Shown one piece after another: positions 17,802 through 26,108 of a stretch of DNA of 64,000 nt. The notes beneath the pieces are model-generated. The model made no database searches. It saw only the letters and a program-made list of their open reading frames with translations, and was not told the DNA's origin. The DNA is from Desulfobacter hydrogenophilus (GTDB lineage Bacteria; Desulfobacterota; Desulfobacteria; Desulfobacterales; Desulfobacteraceae): the NCBI RefSeq assembly GCF_004319545.1, contig NZ_CP036313.1:2792501-2856500 (forward strand), read 5' to 3'. Made by a program: the position numbers and the translations under genes. Positions within the stretch are counted from its first letter, which is position 1. Each line of letters opens with the position of its first letter.

Positions 17802-17845
17802 CACTTGAACAAAAGCCCGTGTTTGGGCGGCTGCTCTATTAATTC

Positions 17846-17880
17846 GGGGGGCAAGATATTCAATTATCTGCCCCCAAAAA
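17846..17880. terminator. G/C hairpin after the aminotransferase gene
   Basis: GGGGGGCAAGATA pairs with TATCTGCCCCC across a short AT loop, about 45 nt past the aminotransferase stop. It is followed by AAAAAA on the plus strand, so the T-run lies on the other strand. It is plausible as a transcription barrier between the convergent TRAP and dcw operons but not a textbook terminator. Confidence 0.45.
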
Positions 17881-17941
17881 ATTGCTGCAACAGGTTCCGG
17901 ATTGAGGGGCAGGCGCTTCTCCTGCAGTTGCAAGGAGGTGG

Positions 17942-17992
17942 ATGTTGTGTCGGTCAGATGACCGCAGGGGGAAGGCCTGCTGCCCACAACAT
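17942..17992. other. Candidate three-way-junction structure of unknown role
   Basis: An outer stem ATGTTGTG/CACAACAT (17942-17949 with 17985-17992) closes over two adjacent hairpins: CGGTCA-GA-TGACCG (17951-17964), then CAGG...CCTG (17965-17979). It lies in the 286-nt gap between the aminotransferase and ftsZ 3' ends, where no gene is supported. GGAGGTGG just precedes it but no ORF uses it. The function is unknown. Confidence 0.3.
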
Positions 17993-18037
17993 ATGAACAA
18001 GAATTAAAAAATTATTCTCAAATGAAAATAGCTCCTT

Positions 18038-18061
18038 GGGCCTTTATATGAATAAAGACCC
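18038..18061 (-). terminator. Hairpin at the end of the dcw operon
   Basis: GGGCCTTTAT and ATAAAGACCC form a 10-bp stem with one mismatch around an ATGA loop, 27 nt after the ftsZ stop codon in the direction of transcription. The following minus-strand sequence includes TATTTTC and later a T-rich run. It is a reasonable end point for the long dcw transcript. Confidence 0.5.
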
Positions 18062-18087
18062 GGGTCGGATGCGTTTTGTTTCATTAG

Positions 18088-19401
18088 CTAATCGGCTTTC
18101 CGTCTTAAAAAAGTGGGAATCTCCAGATCGTCATTATCATAGTTCATGCCGTAATCCTGGGTCTGGTTGTCATCTCCCACCACGCGTTTGTGGCGAACAA
18201 CACGCACCGGTTCTTCCCAGTTGGCCATATCTTCTTCTGTGGCGTCTCTTACAACCCCCCTGGCAATGGGATCCTGACGGCAGGCAGAGGGAGATTGTCC
18301 CATGTTCGATGTGTTTTGACCATAAGACTGGGTCCGGTAGGCCCCGTAGGTGCCGTTGGCCGCTCTTGTCTGCTGGGGCTGCTGTCCATAGGCCTGGGCT
18401 GTTTGGGGGTCAAATCTGCGCATATTCTCAGCAAACGCCGGTTCTTCCATACCGATACCCGTGGCAATGACGGTGATACGGATTTCATCCCCGAGTTCTT
18501 CGTCAAAGGTCTGGCCCCAGATGATTTCTGCATCATCACCCACTTCCTGATAAATGCGGTCGCAGGCTTCGGTCATTTCGTCAAGGGTCAGGTCAGAACT
18601 TGATGTGATATTCATCAGTACGCCCTTGGCACCGGAAACGGAGATATCTTCCAACAGCGGATGGGAGATGGCCCGTTCCGCGGCTTCCGTGGCCCGGTTT
18701 TCCCCAGAGGCAATACCAATGCCCATTAACGCCTTGCCGGCTTTCTGCATGGTGGTTTTCACGTCGGCAAAGTCCAGATTGACGTGGCCGGGCATCATGA
18801 TCAAATCGGTGATGCCTTTAACCGAGTGATGCAAAATTTCATCCGCTTTAATGAACATGTCCTTCATGCGTGCCCCTTTGCCGGCAATGCCGCGCAGCCG
18901 GTCATTGGGGATGGTAATGACGGTGTCTGTAATTTCCTGCAGTTTTTCCAGGCCGTCCAGGGCTGCTCTTTCCCGTTTTTTGCCTTCAAAGGAAAAGGGT
19001 TTGGATGCAACCGCTACGGTGAGAATGCCAAGGTCCTTGCATATTTCTGCAATCACAGGAGCGGCCCCTGTGCCGGTACCGCCGCCGAATCCGGCGGTGA
19101 TGAAAACCATGTGGCTGTCTGCAAGTGATTCACGCAGCTCATCCATGCTTTCCAGGGCAGCATCTCTACCCACACTTGGATCTGCGCCGGCCCCAAGGCC
19201 TTCGGTAAGCTGAACGCCCATTTGGATTTTAGTTTCTGCCCTGGAATGTTCTAAAGCCTGGGCATCGGTGTTGGCCACAATAAATTTAACACCTTGAAGC
19301 TTGGCGTCGATCATATTGTTGACCGCGTTGCCGCCGGCCCCGCCGACCCCGATGACCTTAATTTTAGCCGTGTTGTTGTTTTCCACATAAGAAAAAGTCA
19401 T
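18088..19401 (-). CDS. ftsZ: Cell division protein FtsZ
   Basis: This tubulin-like GTPase forms the Z-ring. The 437 residues include the nucleotide motifs VGGAGGNAVNNM, ANTDAQAL, the tubulin signature GGGTGTGAAPV (about 103-113) and the T7 loop NLDFADVKTTM. A variable Gln/Ala-rich linker (about 325-420) precedes the C-terminal conserved peptide DDLEIPTFLRRK, which binds FtsA and other anchors. The ATG at 19401 is chosen over the GTG at 19407 because AGGAGG lies 5 nt before it. It is the last gene of the dcw cluster, 19 nt after ftsA. Confidence 0.98.
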   Translation of the reverse strand: MTFSYVENNNTAKIKVIGVGGAGGNAVNNMIDAKLQGVKFIVANTDAQALEHSRAETKIQMGVQLTEGLGAGADPSVGRDAALESMDELRESLADSHMVFITAGFGGGTGTGAAPVIAEICKDLGILTVAVASKPFSFEGKKRERAALDGLEKLQEITDTVITIPNDRLRGIAGKGARMKDMFIKADEILHHSVKGITDLIMMPGHVNLDFADVKTTMQKAGKALMGIGIASGENRATEAAERAISHPLLEDISVSGAKGVLMNITSSSDLTLDEMTEACDRIYQEVGDDAEIIWGQTFDEELGDEIRITVIATGIGMEEPAFAENMRRFDPQTAQAYGQQPQQTRAANGTYGAYRTQSYGQNTSNMGQSPSACRQDPIARGVVRDATEEDMANWEEPVRVVRHKRVVGDDNQTQDYGMNYDNDDLEIPTFLRRKAD

Positions 19402-19420
19402 ATCCACCTCCTTTAAGGAT

Positions 19421-20647
19421 TTAAATAATATTTTTAAACCATTGTTTCATTTTATTTAAAATTGTCTGCAGCCCGTTGGCATCTGACTTAACATCCTGGA
19501 TACGGCAGCTTGTTTTTGATCCGAAAATGACAAGTCCAACGCCTGTGGCGTATGCGGGGTTTTTAACAATATCTTTGAGTCCACCGATACGATTGGCTTC
19601 ACCGATACGAACGGGAACGCTGAATACGGATTCGGCCATTTCTGCAATGCCGTCCATGACAACGCTGCCGCCGGTGAGTATAAATCCGGCAGGAAAATTG
19701 TTTTCAAGTCCATTGGAAAACAACTCCTGTTTCAGCAGAGAAAAGATCTCCTCCACCCGGGGTTCCAGGATTTCAGCAAGAATACCCTTGGGCAGACGCT
19801 TGGGGGCTCTGCCCCCCACTGCCGGCACCTCAATGACATCATGGGCCTTGACGTTTTGCGGTATGCAGGTGCCGTGTGTTTTCTTGATTTTTTCCGCTTC
19901 GGGCAAGGGGGTACGAAGCCCTACGGAAATATCGTTGGTCAGGTTATGGCCGCCCACGGTGAGTTCGTAAATGAATTTTAGATTATTGTCTTTGAACAGG
20001 GCCAGGTCTGTGGTCCCGCCGCCCATATCGACCAGGATGCAGCCAAGCTCCTTTTCTTCATTGGTGAGAACGGCATAGCCCGAGGCCAGGGATTCAAGAG
20101 CAATGTCGCAGACCTCGAGCCCTGCCTTGTGGCAGCACTTGATAATGTTACGTGCTGCAGAGACCGCCCCTGTGATGATATGTATTTTGGCTTCCAGGCG
20201 TATGGCAGTCATGCCCACGGGGTTCTGAATGGACGTCATTTCATCCACAATAAACTCCTGGGAAATGACATGCAGAATCTCCCTGTCCGGGGGGATAGCA
20301 ACCGCCTTGGCCGCGTCAATGACCCGTTCCACATCCATTTCGGTGATTTCCCGGCCTTTGATGGCAATGATGCCATGGCTGTTGAAGCCTTTGATGTGGT
20401 TGCCTGCAATGCCCACATAAACGGAAGATATATTGCAGTCCGCCATGAGTTCGGCTTCCTCCACAGCTTTTTTAATGGAATCCACCGTGGACTCGATATT
20501 GACCACGGATCCTTTGCGAAGCCCTGTGGAGGGGTGAGAGCCCACACCGATGATGTTGATCTCATCATCAAGCATCTCACCGACGACTGCGCAGATTTTG
20601 GTGGTACCGATGTCAAGTCCCACCAGTAAGTTTTCGTTCCCCGGCAA
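19421..20647 (-). CDS. ftsA: Cell division protein FtsA
   Basis: This actin-like ATPase tethers FtsZ to the membrane and recruits later division proteins. The 408 residues show the actin phosphate-1 motif LLVGLDIGTTKICAVVGE, phosphate-2 ILVDMGGGTTDLALF (about 205-219) and the adenosine motif FILTGGSVVMDGI. The C-terminus ends in an amphipathic helix (ILNKMKQWFKNII), the membrane-targeting sequence. It begins 1 nt after the ftsQ stop, so the two are coupled. Length and order are typical. Confidence 0.97.
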   Translation of the reverse strand: MPGNENLLVGLDIGTTKICAVVGEMLDDEINIIGVGSHPSTGLRKGSVVNIESTVDSIKKAVEEAELMADCNISSVYVGIAGNHIKGFNSHGIIAIKGREITEMDVERVIDAAKAVAIPPDREILHVISQEFIVDEMTSIQNPVGMTAIRLEAKIHIITGAVSAARNIIKCCHKAGLEVCDIALESLASGYAVLTNEEKELGCILVDMGGGTTDLALFKDNNLKFIYELTVGGHNLTNDISVGLRTPLPEAEKIKKTHGTCIPQNVKAHDVIEVPAVGGRAPKRLPKGILAEILEPRVEEIFSLLKQELFSNGLENNFPAGFILTGGSVVMDGIAEMAESVFSVPVRIGEANRIGGLKDIVKNPAYATGVGLVIFGSKTSCRIQDVKSDANGLQTILNKMKQWFKNII

Positions 20648-20648
20648 G

Positions 20649-21548
20649 TTAAACCCCCTTTTCTATTGTATGTTGGGCAGCATCTTCAGTTGTAACAAAC
20701 ACCTTTTCCAGGCTGAAAAGATCTATGGCGGATATGGTTTTGCCCGGATAGTTGGTCTCAATATAGCGCTGAATCTGCCTGGCCCTTGCAAGTTTTTCTT
20801 CAAATCCGTCAAACCCGAGTTTAACCGGAATAATAGTTTTGTTTTCAGATTCTGTGTCGTTTAAATTTTTTGTGAAATTTGTATCTGGATATGTGTTTAA
20901 TATATTTATGAGTATGCCTGTATTTTCGTCTCCCAAAATTGTCTTTATTTGTCCAAACCCTTTGATTCTTAATATTTCCATTACGGCATTGAACAGATCC
21001 CCTTCAAACAGATACGTGCTGTTGGACAGACTTAAATCTACCCCGGATATAACCGGCAATGCCTTTAGATCATCCTTGGCCGGTTCGTACTCTTTAAAGG
21101 GAGCACCCTGGGCATTGATAACGATGTCTGCCAGGTTTTCAATGGTCACTATGGCTAATGGTTCCTGTTCTTCAATTTTAATGGAAATGGTTGATAAAAG
21201 CTGACGTTTCACCGTGGCCATGCGAATCCATGGATGGGTGTTCAACTTTTTTTCGAGCAGATCCGGCTGCAGTTCAAAAATATTGCTCGGCTTGTCAAGT
21301 CCTATCCGGGCCAGGAGTTCGTCTCTGGTTACCCGGTCAAGACCGTCAATCATAATGGTTTTAACATCAAATAGAGGGCTTTGGAGAACCGCATCGTGTA
21401 TGTAGATGCAACCAAAACTCATTGCACCGACAAAAAGAATCAAAAAAAATTTTCCCCAAAGGGCTTTGCCACCAAAAAAAGTTTTAAGTTTCCTGGTCTT
21501 TTTTCCCTGCGCCTTGTACTTGTTCTGAGTAATTTTCTTAGTCGCCAA
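20649..21548 (-). CDS. ftsQ: Cell division protein FtsQ
   Basis: This bitopic inner-membrane protein bridges early and late divisome parts. The 299 residues begin with a very basic cytoplasmic tail (KKITQNKYKAQGKKTRKLK) and one transmembrane helix at about 31-50 (FFLILFVGAMSFGCIYI). The POTRA domain (SPLFDVKTIMIDGLDRVTRDELLARIG, about 55-125) and the beta domain follow. Its start overlaps the murB 3' end by 11 nt. No ddl gene lies between murB and ftsQ, unlike the classic order. Confidence 0.93.
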   Translation of the reverse strand: MATKKITQNKYKAQGKKTRKLKTFFGGKALWGKFFLILFVGAMSFGCIYIHDAVLQSPLFDVKTIMIDGLDRVTRDELLARIGLDKPSNIFELQPDLLEKKLNTHPWIRMATVKRQLLSTISIKIEEQEPLAIVTIENLADIVINAQGAPFKEYEPAKDDLKALPVISGVDLSLSNSTYLFEGDLFNAVMEILRIKGFGQIKTILGDENTGILINILNTYPDTNFTKNLNDTESENKTIIPVKLGFDGFEEKLARARQIQRYIETNYPGKTISAIDLFSLEKVFVTTEDAAQHTIEKGV

Positions 21549-22476
21549 TGGTTTTCACCTCTTTTTTAAGGTTAATCCCGAATTTTTCGTATACGCGTTT
21601 CCTTACCTGGCCGGCCAGGTTCAGGATATCTTTTGCGCAGGCGTTGCCGTGGTTGACAATGAAATTGGCGTGCAGATCAGATACCATGGCCCCGTTGCAC
21701 CGGGCACGTTTCATTCCGGCCTGCTCAATGAGAAAGCCTGCCGATTTATCGCCCGGGGGGTTTTTGAAAAAACACCCGGCAGATGCCTGGGACACCGGCT
21801 GGGTGGATTGTTTTGTCTTAAGGTTGCGGTAAAATTCATCTCTGACGGTTCCGGTGTCAGCCTTGGTTAACCCAAGCCGAACTTTGAGCACAATGCTGTT
21901 TTCAAGGGCAAGTTTCCGGTAGGAAAATTGCAAGTCGTTTACCGGCAGCACCATAGTTTCCAGGGTGGCAAGGTCCAATATTTCGATTTGTTTTACGATT
22001 TGGCTCATGTCCCAGCCAAAGGCCCCAGCATTCATCATGACGGCACCGCCAATGGTGCCCGGAATCCCGGCTGCCCATGCCAGGCCGGTTAGGCCTGCGT
22101 CCGCCGCGTATCTGCATAGACGACCAAGAGACTCTCCGGCAAGAGCCGTCAAGTAAATTTGGTCCGGTGATTCGTCATCCGTGTTTATGGAAGGCTTTGT
22201 CTGCTCAATTTTTTGTTTCAGCCGGGTAAGCACCATCACAAGCCCCCGAATGCCGTTGTCCGATATAAGAATATTGGTGCCGCCGCCGATAATTGTAACC
22301 GGCAGTTCGGCTTTGTGTGCGATTTTGACAAGAGCGATCACCTGTTCTACGGTTTGCGGCAACATCAGAAGGTCTGCAGAGCCGCCCACCCTGAAACTGG
22401 TGTACCGGTCCATGGCCCTTTGCGTTTCCGGCGCAAAGGAAGCGAACATGTTTTTTATGTTATCGCTTAGAACCAT
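21538..22476 (-). CDS. murB: UDP-N-acetylenolpyruvoylglucosamine reductase
   Basis: MurB reduces the enolpyruvyl ether of UDP-GlcNAc to give UDP-MurNAc, using FAD and NADPH in the cytoplasm. The 312 residues hold the FAD motifs YTSFRVGGSADLLMLP and PVTIIGGGTNILISDNGIRG, then GIPGTIGGAVMMNAGAFG, and the catalytic region SAGCFFKNPPGDKSAGFLIEQAG with the active-site Ser/Cys position. The C-terminal Glu lies in the final domain. The compact C-terminal domain matches the shorter MurB type. It starts 3 nt after murC. Confidence 0.96.
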   Translation of the reverse strand: MVLSDNIKNMFASFAPETQRAMDRYTSFRVGGSADLLMLPQTVEQVIALVKIAHKAELPVTIIGGGTNILISDNGIRGLVMVLTRLKQKIEQTKPSINTDDESPDQIYLTALAGESLGRLCRYAADAGLTGLAWAAGIPGTIGGAVMMNAGAFGWDMSQIVKQIEILDLATLETMVLPVNDLQFSYRKLALENSIVLKVRLGLTKADTGTVRDEFYRNLKTKQSTQPVSQASAGCFFKNPPGDKSAGFLIEQAGMKRARCNGAMVSDLHANFIVNHGNACAKDILNLAGQVRKRVYEKFGINLKKEVKTIGD

Positions 22477-22479
22477 GTA

Positions 22480-23847
22480 TTACAAAATCTCCACCAGTTT
22501 TTCTCCAAGGGTGTATACATCGCCGGCCCCTAACGTGAGTATCACATCCCCCGGCTTTGCCTTATGGGTGATGATGGATAATGCCTGGATAAAATCCGGA
22601 GCAAAGCAGGCATCCTTGTGTCCATGGGCCTTTATACCTGCCACAAGTTTTTCCGAATCCACTTCGTCAATGGGGTCTTCCGACGCCGCGTAGATGGGCA
22701 ACACCAGGAGCACGTCAGACTGGTAAAAGGCCCGGGTGAACTTATGGAATAATGCCTGTGTTCTTGTGTATCTGTGCGGCTGGAATACCACAATAAGCCG
22801 TTTATCCGGACAGCTTTCCCTGATCGCCGTCAAAGTCGCCTTGATCTCAGTGGGGTGATGGCCGTAATCATCCATCACTGTGATGCCCTTGGCTTCGCCT
22901 TTTATTTCCAAGCGGCGTTTGACGCCTTTGATTTCTTCCAATGCTTTTTTAATGGTGTCGAAGGGGATGTTGAGCTCCAGGCCCGTGGCAATGCCGGCCA
23001 TGGCATTGAGGATATTGTGTCGGCCTCCGATGTTTAAAAGAATATGACCCAGGTCCTGTTCTCCCTTGAATACGTTAAACAGGGATTTCCCGTTTTCAAA
23101 CCGGATGTATCGTGCCTGCAGTTCTGATTGGGCCGTCATGCCGTAGGTGGTGTGTCGCACTGTAATCCTGGGCAAAATGTCCTGGATATGGGGGTTGTCC
23201 AGGCAGAGGATGGCAAGGCCGTAAAAGGGCACGGAATTGATAAACTGGACAAACTTGTCTTTTATATCTTCAATATCCTTGTAAAAATCCAGATGCTCCA
23301 GGTCAATGTTGGTCACCGCTGCAATGGACGGGGCGTATTTAAGAAATGATCCGTCGCTTTCATCTGCCTCGGCCACAATGAATTCTCCGGACCCATGCAG
23401 GGCATTGGTGTCCAGACCCTGGAGCAGGCCGCCGATGATTACCGTGGGATCAAGTCCTGCCGTGTTCAGGATCTGGGAGATCATGGCAGTGGTGGAGGTT
23501 TTGCCATGGGCGCCTGCCACGGCAATGGCGTACTTGATGCGCATGAGTTCGGCCAACATTTCAGCCCGGGGAATAATGGGACATCCCAGTTCTTTTGCCC
23601 GGATCACTTCCGGGTTCTGGGCGGAAATGGCCGAAGAGGTTACCACCACATTGACATCTGTGAGGTTGTCCTTGGCATGGCCCTTGTAAATTACCGCGCC
23701 TTTTTCTTTGAGACGGTCGGTGATGTGGGACAGTTTGAGATCAGACCCCGATATGGTGTAGCCAAGGTTCAACAGCAACTCGGCAATGCCGCTCATGCCG
23801 ATGCCGCCGATGCCTACAAAGTATATGTGATAATCATGCTGGTACAT
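22480..23847 (-). CDS. murC: UDP-N-acetylmuramate--L-alanine ligase
   Basis: MurC adds L-alanine to UDP-MurNAc with ATP. The 455 residues begin with the nucleotide-binding IYFVGIGGIGMSGIAELLLNLG, followed by the Mur-ligase P-loop AVAGAHGKTSTTAMI (about 110-124). Later come EADESDGSFL, NIDLEHLDFY and VMDDYGHHPTEIKATL in the C-domain. All hallmark residues are present. The start overlaps the murG 3' end by 14 nt and the stop is 3 nt before murB, so the three are translationally coupled. Confidence 0.97.
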   Translation of the reverse strand: MYQHDYHIYFVGIGGIGMSGIAELLLNLGYTISGSDLKLSHITDRLKEKGAVIYKGHAKDNLTDVNVVVTSSAISAQNPEVIRAKELGCPIIPRAEMLAELMRIKYAIAVAGAHGKTSTTAMISQILNTAGLDPTVIIGGLLQGLDTNALHGSGEFIVAEADESDGSFLKYAPSIAAVTNIDLEHLDFYKDIEDIKDKFVQFINSVPFYGLAILCLDNPHIQDILPRITVRHTTYGMTAQSELQARYIRFENGKSLFNVFKGEQDLGHILLNIGGRHNILNAMAGIATGLELNIPFDTIKKALEEIKGVKRRLEIKGEAKGITVMDDYGHHPTEIKATLTAIRESCPDKRLIVVFQPHRYTRTQALFHKFTRAFYQSDVLLVLPIYAASEDPIDEVDSEKLVAGIKAHGHKDACFAPDFIQALSIITHKAKPGDVILTLGAGDVYTLGEKLVEIL

Positions 23848-24970
23848 TGTCTTCCTTTTTTAAAGTATTCGCCCCTATAATACGATCGGCAATGAGGTCT
23901 GCGCCATGGGGCATGGCAAGCGTCTTCATGGCGTTTGCCATGTCGGATCTTTTTTTTGTATTGTGCTGCAGGTCTCCAATGGCTGCCAATAAGGTTTGCC
24001 CTGTCAGGTCCTTGTCCGCAATCATGATGCAGGCGCCCTGGTCGGCCAGAAATTGTGCGTTGGCGGTCTGGTGGTCGTCTGCCGCATGGGGGTAGGGGAC
24101 CAGGATGGCGGGTTTCCCCTTGATGCATAGCTCTGACACCGTGCCGGCGCCTGCCCGGCTGATGACCAGGTCTGCCCGGTCCTGGATGGCCGGCATATCG
24201 TAGAAAAAGGCTGCGGCTTTGTGCCGGATATCCCCGGCAGCATAAAATTGTTGTATCTGTGTCTCGGCATTTTTTCCGGTCTGGTGGATGATGAAAAGCC
24301 GACTGGTCTCTTTCATCATCGCCACAGCATCGGTGAATGCCCCATTGATGGAGGCTGCACCCTGGCTGCCGCCGGTGACAAGAATAAGAAAATCATCTGC
24401 GTTTATCCGGTTCAGGACACTATCATCCGTCTTGATGTTTTCCAGTGGCGTATTTAAAGGGCGGCGTACCGGGTTGCCCACCAGAAAGGTGGTATCATTT
24501 TCCGGCATGCCTTTTGTCTCCTTAAAGGATATAAACCGGGTCCGGGCAATTTTGGACAGCATACGGTTGGTCATGCCGGGGAATGCATTCTGTTCATGGA
24601 TGGCTGTTTCCCTGAAAAGGATACGCCCGGCCAGAACCAGGGCAAAGGATGAAAATCCGCCCACGCCCAGGATGAAATTGGCTCTGAACCCAATGATGAT
24701 CACCAGGGCCTGGATCAGGCTGATGCCCACAAGACCGGCTGACCAGGCCTTTGCAAAAAGGTTTTTTCCCTTTATGGGTCTGGAGATAATTGATTTATGG
24801 GCAAATCCGTACCGGGCAAGGGTATCTGTTTCAAAGGGTGCATTGGTGCCCACAAAAAGGATTTTTGTGGACGGGTCTTTTTCCATCAGGGCCTGGGCCA
24901 CGGCAATGCCCGGGAACAGATGCCCCCCTGTTTTTCCGCCGGCAATGATGACATGTTTATTTTTTGACAT
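23834..24970 (-). CDS. murG: Lipid II synthase (MurG glycosyltransferase)
   Basis: MurG transfers GlcNAc from UDP-GlcNAc to lipid I on the cytoplasmic face of the membrane. The 378 residues have the first G-loop IIAGGKTGGHLFPGIAVAQAL, the second G-loop region GVGGFSSFALVLAG, ETAIHEQNAFPGMTNRML, and the donor-site motifs TGGSQGAASIN and SRAGAGTVSELCIKGKPAI. It overlaps ftsW (24957) and murC (23847) by 14 nt each. The length is normal. Confidence 0.97.
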   Translation of the reverse strand: MSKNKHVIIAGGKTGGHLFPGIAVAQALMEKDPSTKILFVGTNAPFETDTLARYGFAHKSIISRPIKGKNLFAKAWSAGLVGISLIQALVIIIGFRANFILGVGGFSSFALVLAGRILFRETAIHEQNAFPGMTNRMLSKIARTRFISFKETKGMPENDTTFLVGNPVRRPLNTPLENIKTDDSVLNRINADDFLILVTGGSQGAASINGAFTDAVAMMKETSRLFIIHQTGKNAETQIQQFYAAGDIRHKAAAFFYDMPAIQDRADLVISRAGAGTVSELCIKGKPAILVPYPHAADDHQTANAQFLADQGACIMIADKDLTGQTLLAAIGDLQHNTKKRSDMANAMKTLAMPHGADLIADRIIGANTLKKEDNVPA

Positions 24971-26108
24971 GGTTTGCCGACGCTCCTATGTTCATTAAAA
25001 TACCCATGGCTGCCATATTGATGATCAGCGATGTCCCGCCGTAGGAAATAAAGGGCAGGGTCAGACCTTTGGTGGGCAATACACCTAAGGTCACGCCTGT
25101 GTTGATGATGACCTGAAGCCCTAAATACAGGGTGATCCCCGTGGCGGTTATCGCCCCGAAAAAGGTATCTGCCTGCTGGGCAATGCGGGTACCGGTGTGC
25201 AGGATAAGCCCGTAAAGCACCAGAATTACCGTCACGCCGATAAGGCCGAGTTCCTCGCCAATGATGGAAAAAATAAAATCCGTATGGGGTTCTGGCAGAA
25301 AGTGCATTTTCTGCATGGACAGTCCGACTCCTTTGCCGAACAGACCGCCCGATCCAAAGGCCTTCAGGGAGTTGGTGAGCTGGAATCCGATGCCAAGGGG
25401 ATCTTCCCAGGGGTTCAGAAATCCGATGATTCGCTCGAGTCGGTAACTGACCTTGAAGACCAGAAAGTATACCACAGGAATGATCAGTGGCAACGGGCTG
25501 AGCAGGTAAAGCAGAGGCACGCCTGCGGCGAACATCATTCCCCAGCAGATCATGCCCAGTACCACAATGGTGCCGAAATCGGGCTGGCACAGGATGAGTA
25601 CGGCCATGAGGCCAAATACTATGGCATGGGGCACAACACCAATGGAAAATTCCTTTAACTTTCCTATTTCCTGTTTTTTGGACAGGGAGTAGGCCATGAA
25701 AAGGATCATCGCAAGTTTGGCAAATTCTGCGGGCTGGAATGCGAACAGCCCTAAATCAATCCAGCGTCGGGCATTGTTGGCCTTAATGCCGAAAGTCGGG
25801 ATAAGGACGGCTACCAGAAGGCCGATGGCTGCTACCAGAATAATATACGCCATGCTTTTGTATAATTTATAAGGCAAAGAGGCGGTGATATACATAATAC
25901 ATAAGCTGATAAACAGGAATATGGATTGGCGTTTCAGGTAATAAAACAGGGTGTCATGTTCATCCATGGAGATGGTGCAAGAGGCAGAATAGACCATGAC
26001 CAGGCCAATGCCGGTGAGAATGAGCACCGGAAAAAGAATGGTCTTTTCTTTGAAAAAGGGATGGAGACGACCTGGGATGTATTCCCGGGCGTCCAGGGTC
26101 TTAGCCAT
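24957..26108 (-). CDS. ftsW: Septal peptidoglycan polymerase FtsW (SEDS family)
   Basis: FtsW polymerises lipid II at the septum with FtsI. The 383-residue polytopic protein has about ten helices. The SEDS motifs KANNARRWIDLGLFAFQPAEFAK (about 115-137), the LNPWEDPLGIGFQLTNSLKAFGSGGLFGKG region with the catalytic Asp area, and LPEPHTDFIFSIIGEELG and LPFISYGGTSLI are all present. The ATG at 26108 is used, not the longer frame, because it opens the cytoplasmic tail just before helix 1 and overlaps the murD stop by 8 nt, matching the packed style of the operon. Confidence 0.96.
   Translation of the reverse strand: MAKTLDAREYIPGRLHPFFKEKTILFPVLILTGIGLVMVYSASCTISMDEHDTLFYYLKRQSIFLFISLCIMYITASLPYKLYKSMAYIILVAAIGLLVAVLIPTFGIKANNARRWIDLGLFAFQPAEFAKLAMILFMAYSLSKKQEIGKLKEFSIGVVPHAIVFGLMAVLILCQPDFGTIVVLGMICWGMMFAAGVPLLYLLSPLPLIIPVVYFLVFKVSYRLERIIGFLNPWEDPLGIGFQLTNSLKAFGSGGLFGKGVGLSMQKMHFLPEPHTDFIFSIIGEELGLIGVTVILVLYGLILHTGTRIAQQADTFFGAITATGITLYLGLQVIINTGVTLGVLPTKGLTLPFISYGGTSLIINMAAMGILMNIGASANHVKK

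Noticed and set aside
17942..17992. Cobalamin riboswitch or tRNA
   Set aside because: Fragments resembling B12-box and GGGAAGGC occur in the wrong order, with no vitamin or transport gene downstream; no tRNA cloverleaf can be drawn.
17805..17996. A 63-codon plus-strand frame after the aminotransferase
   Set aside because: It spans hairpins, has no ribosome site, and its composition is not protein-like.
21538..21548. A missing ddl gene hidden between murB and ftsQ
   Set aside because: The two genes overlap by 11 nt, so there is no room; D-Ala-D-Ala ligase must be encoded elsewhere.
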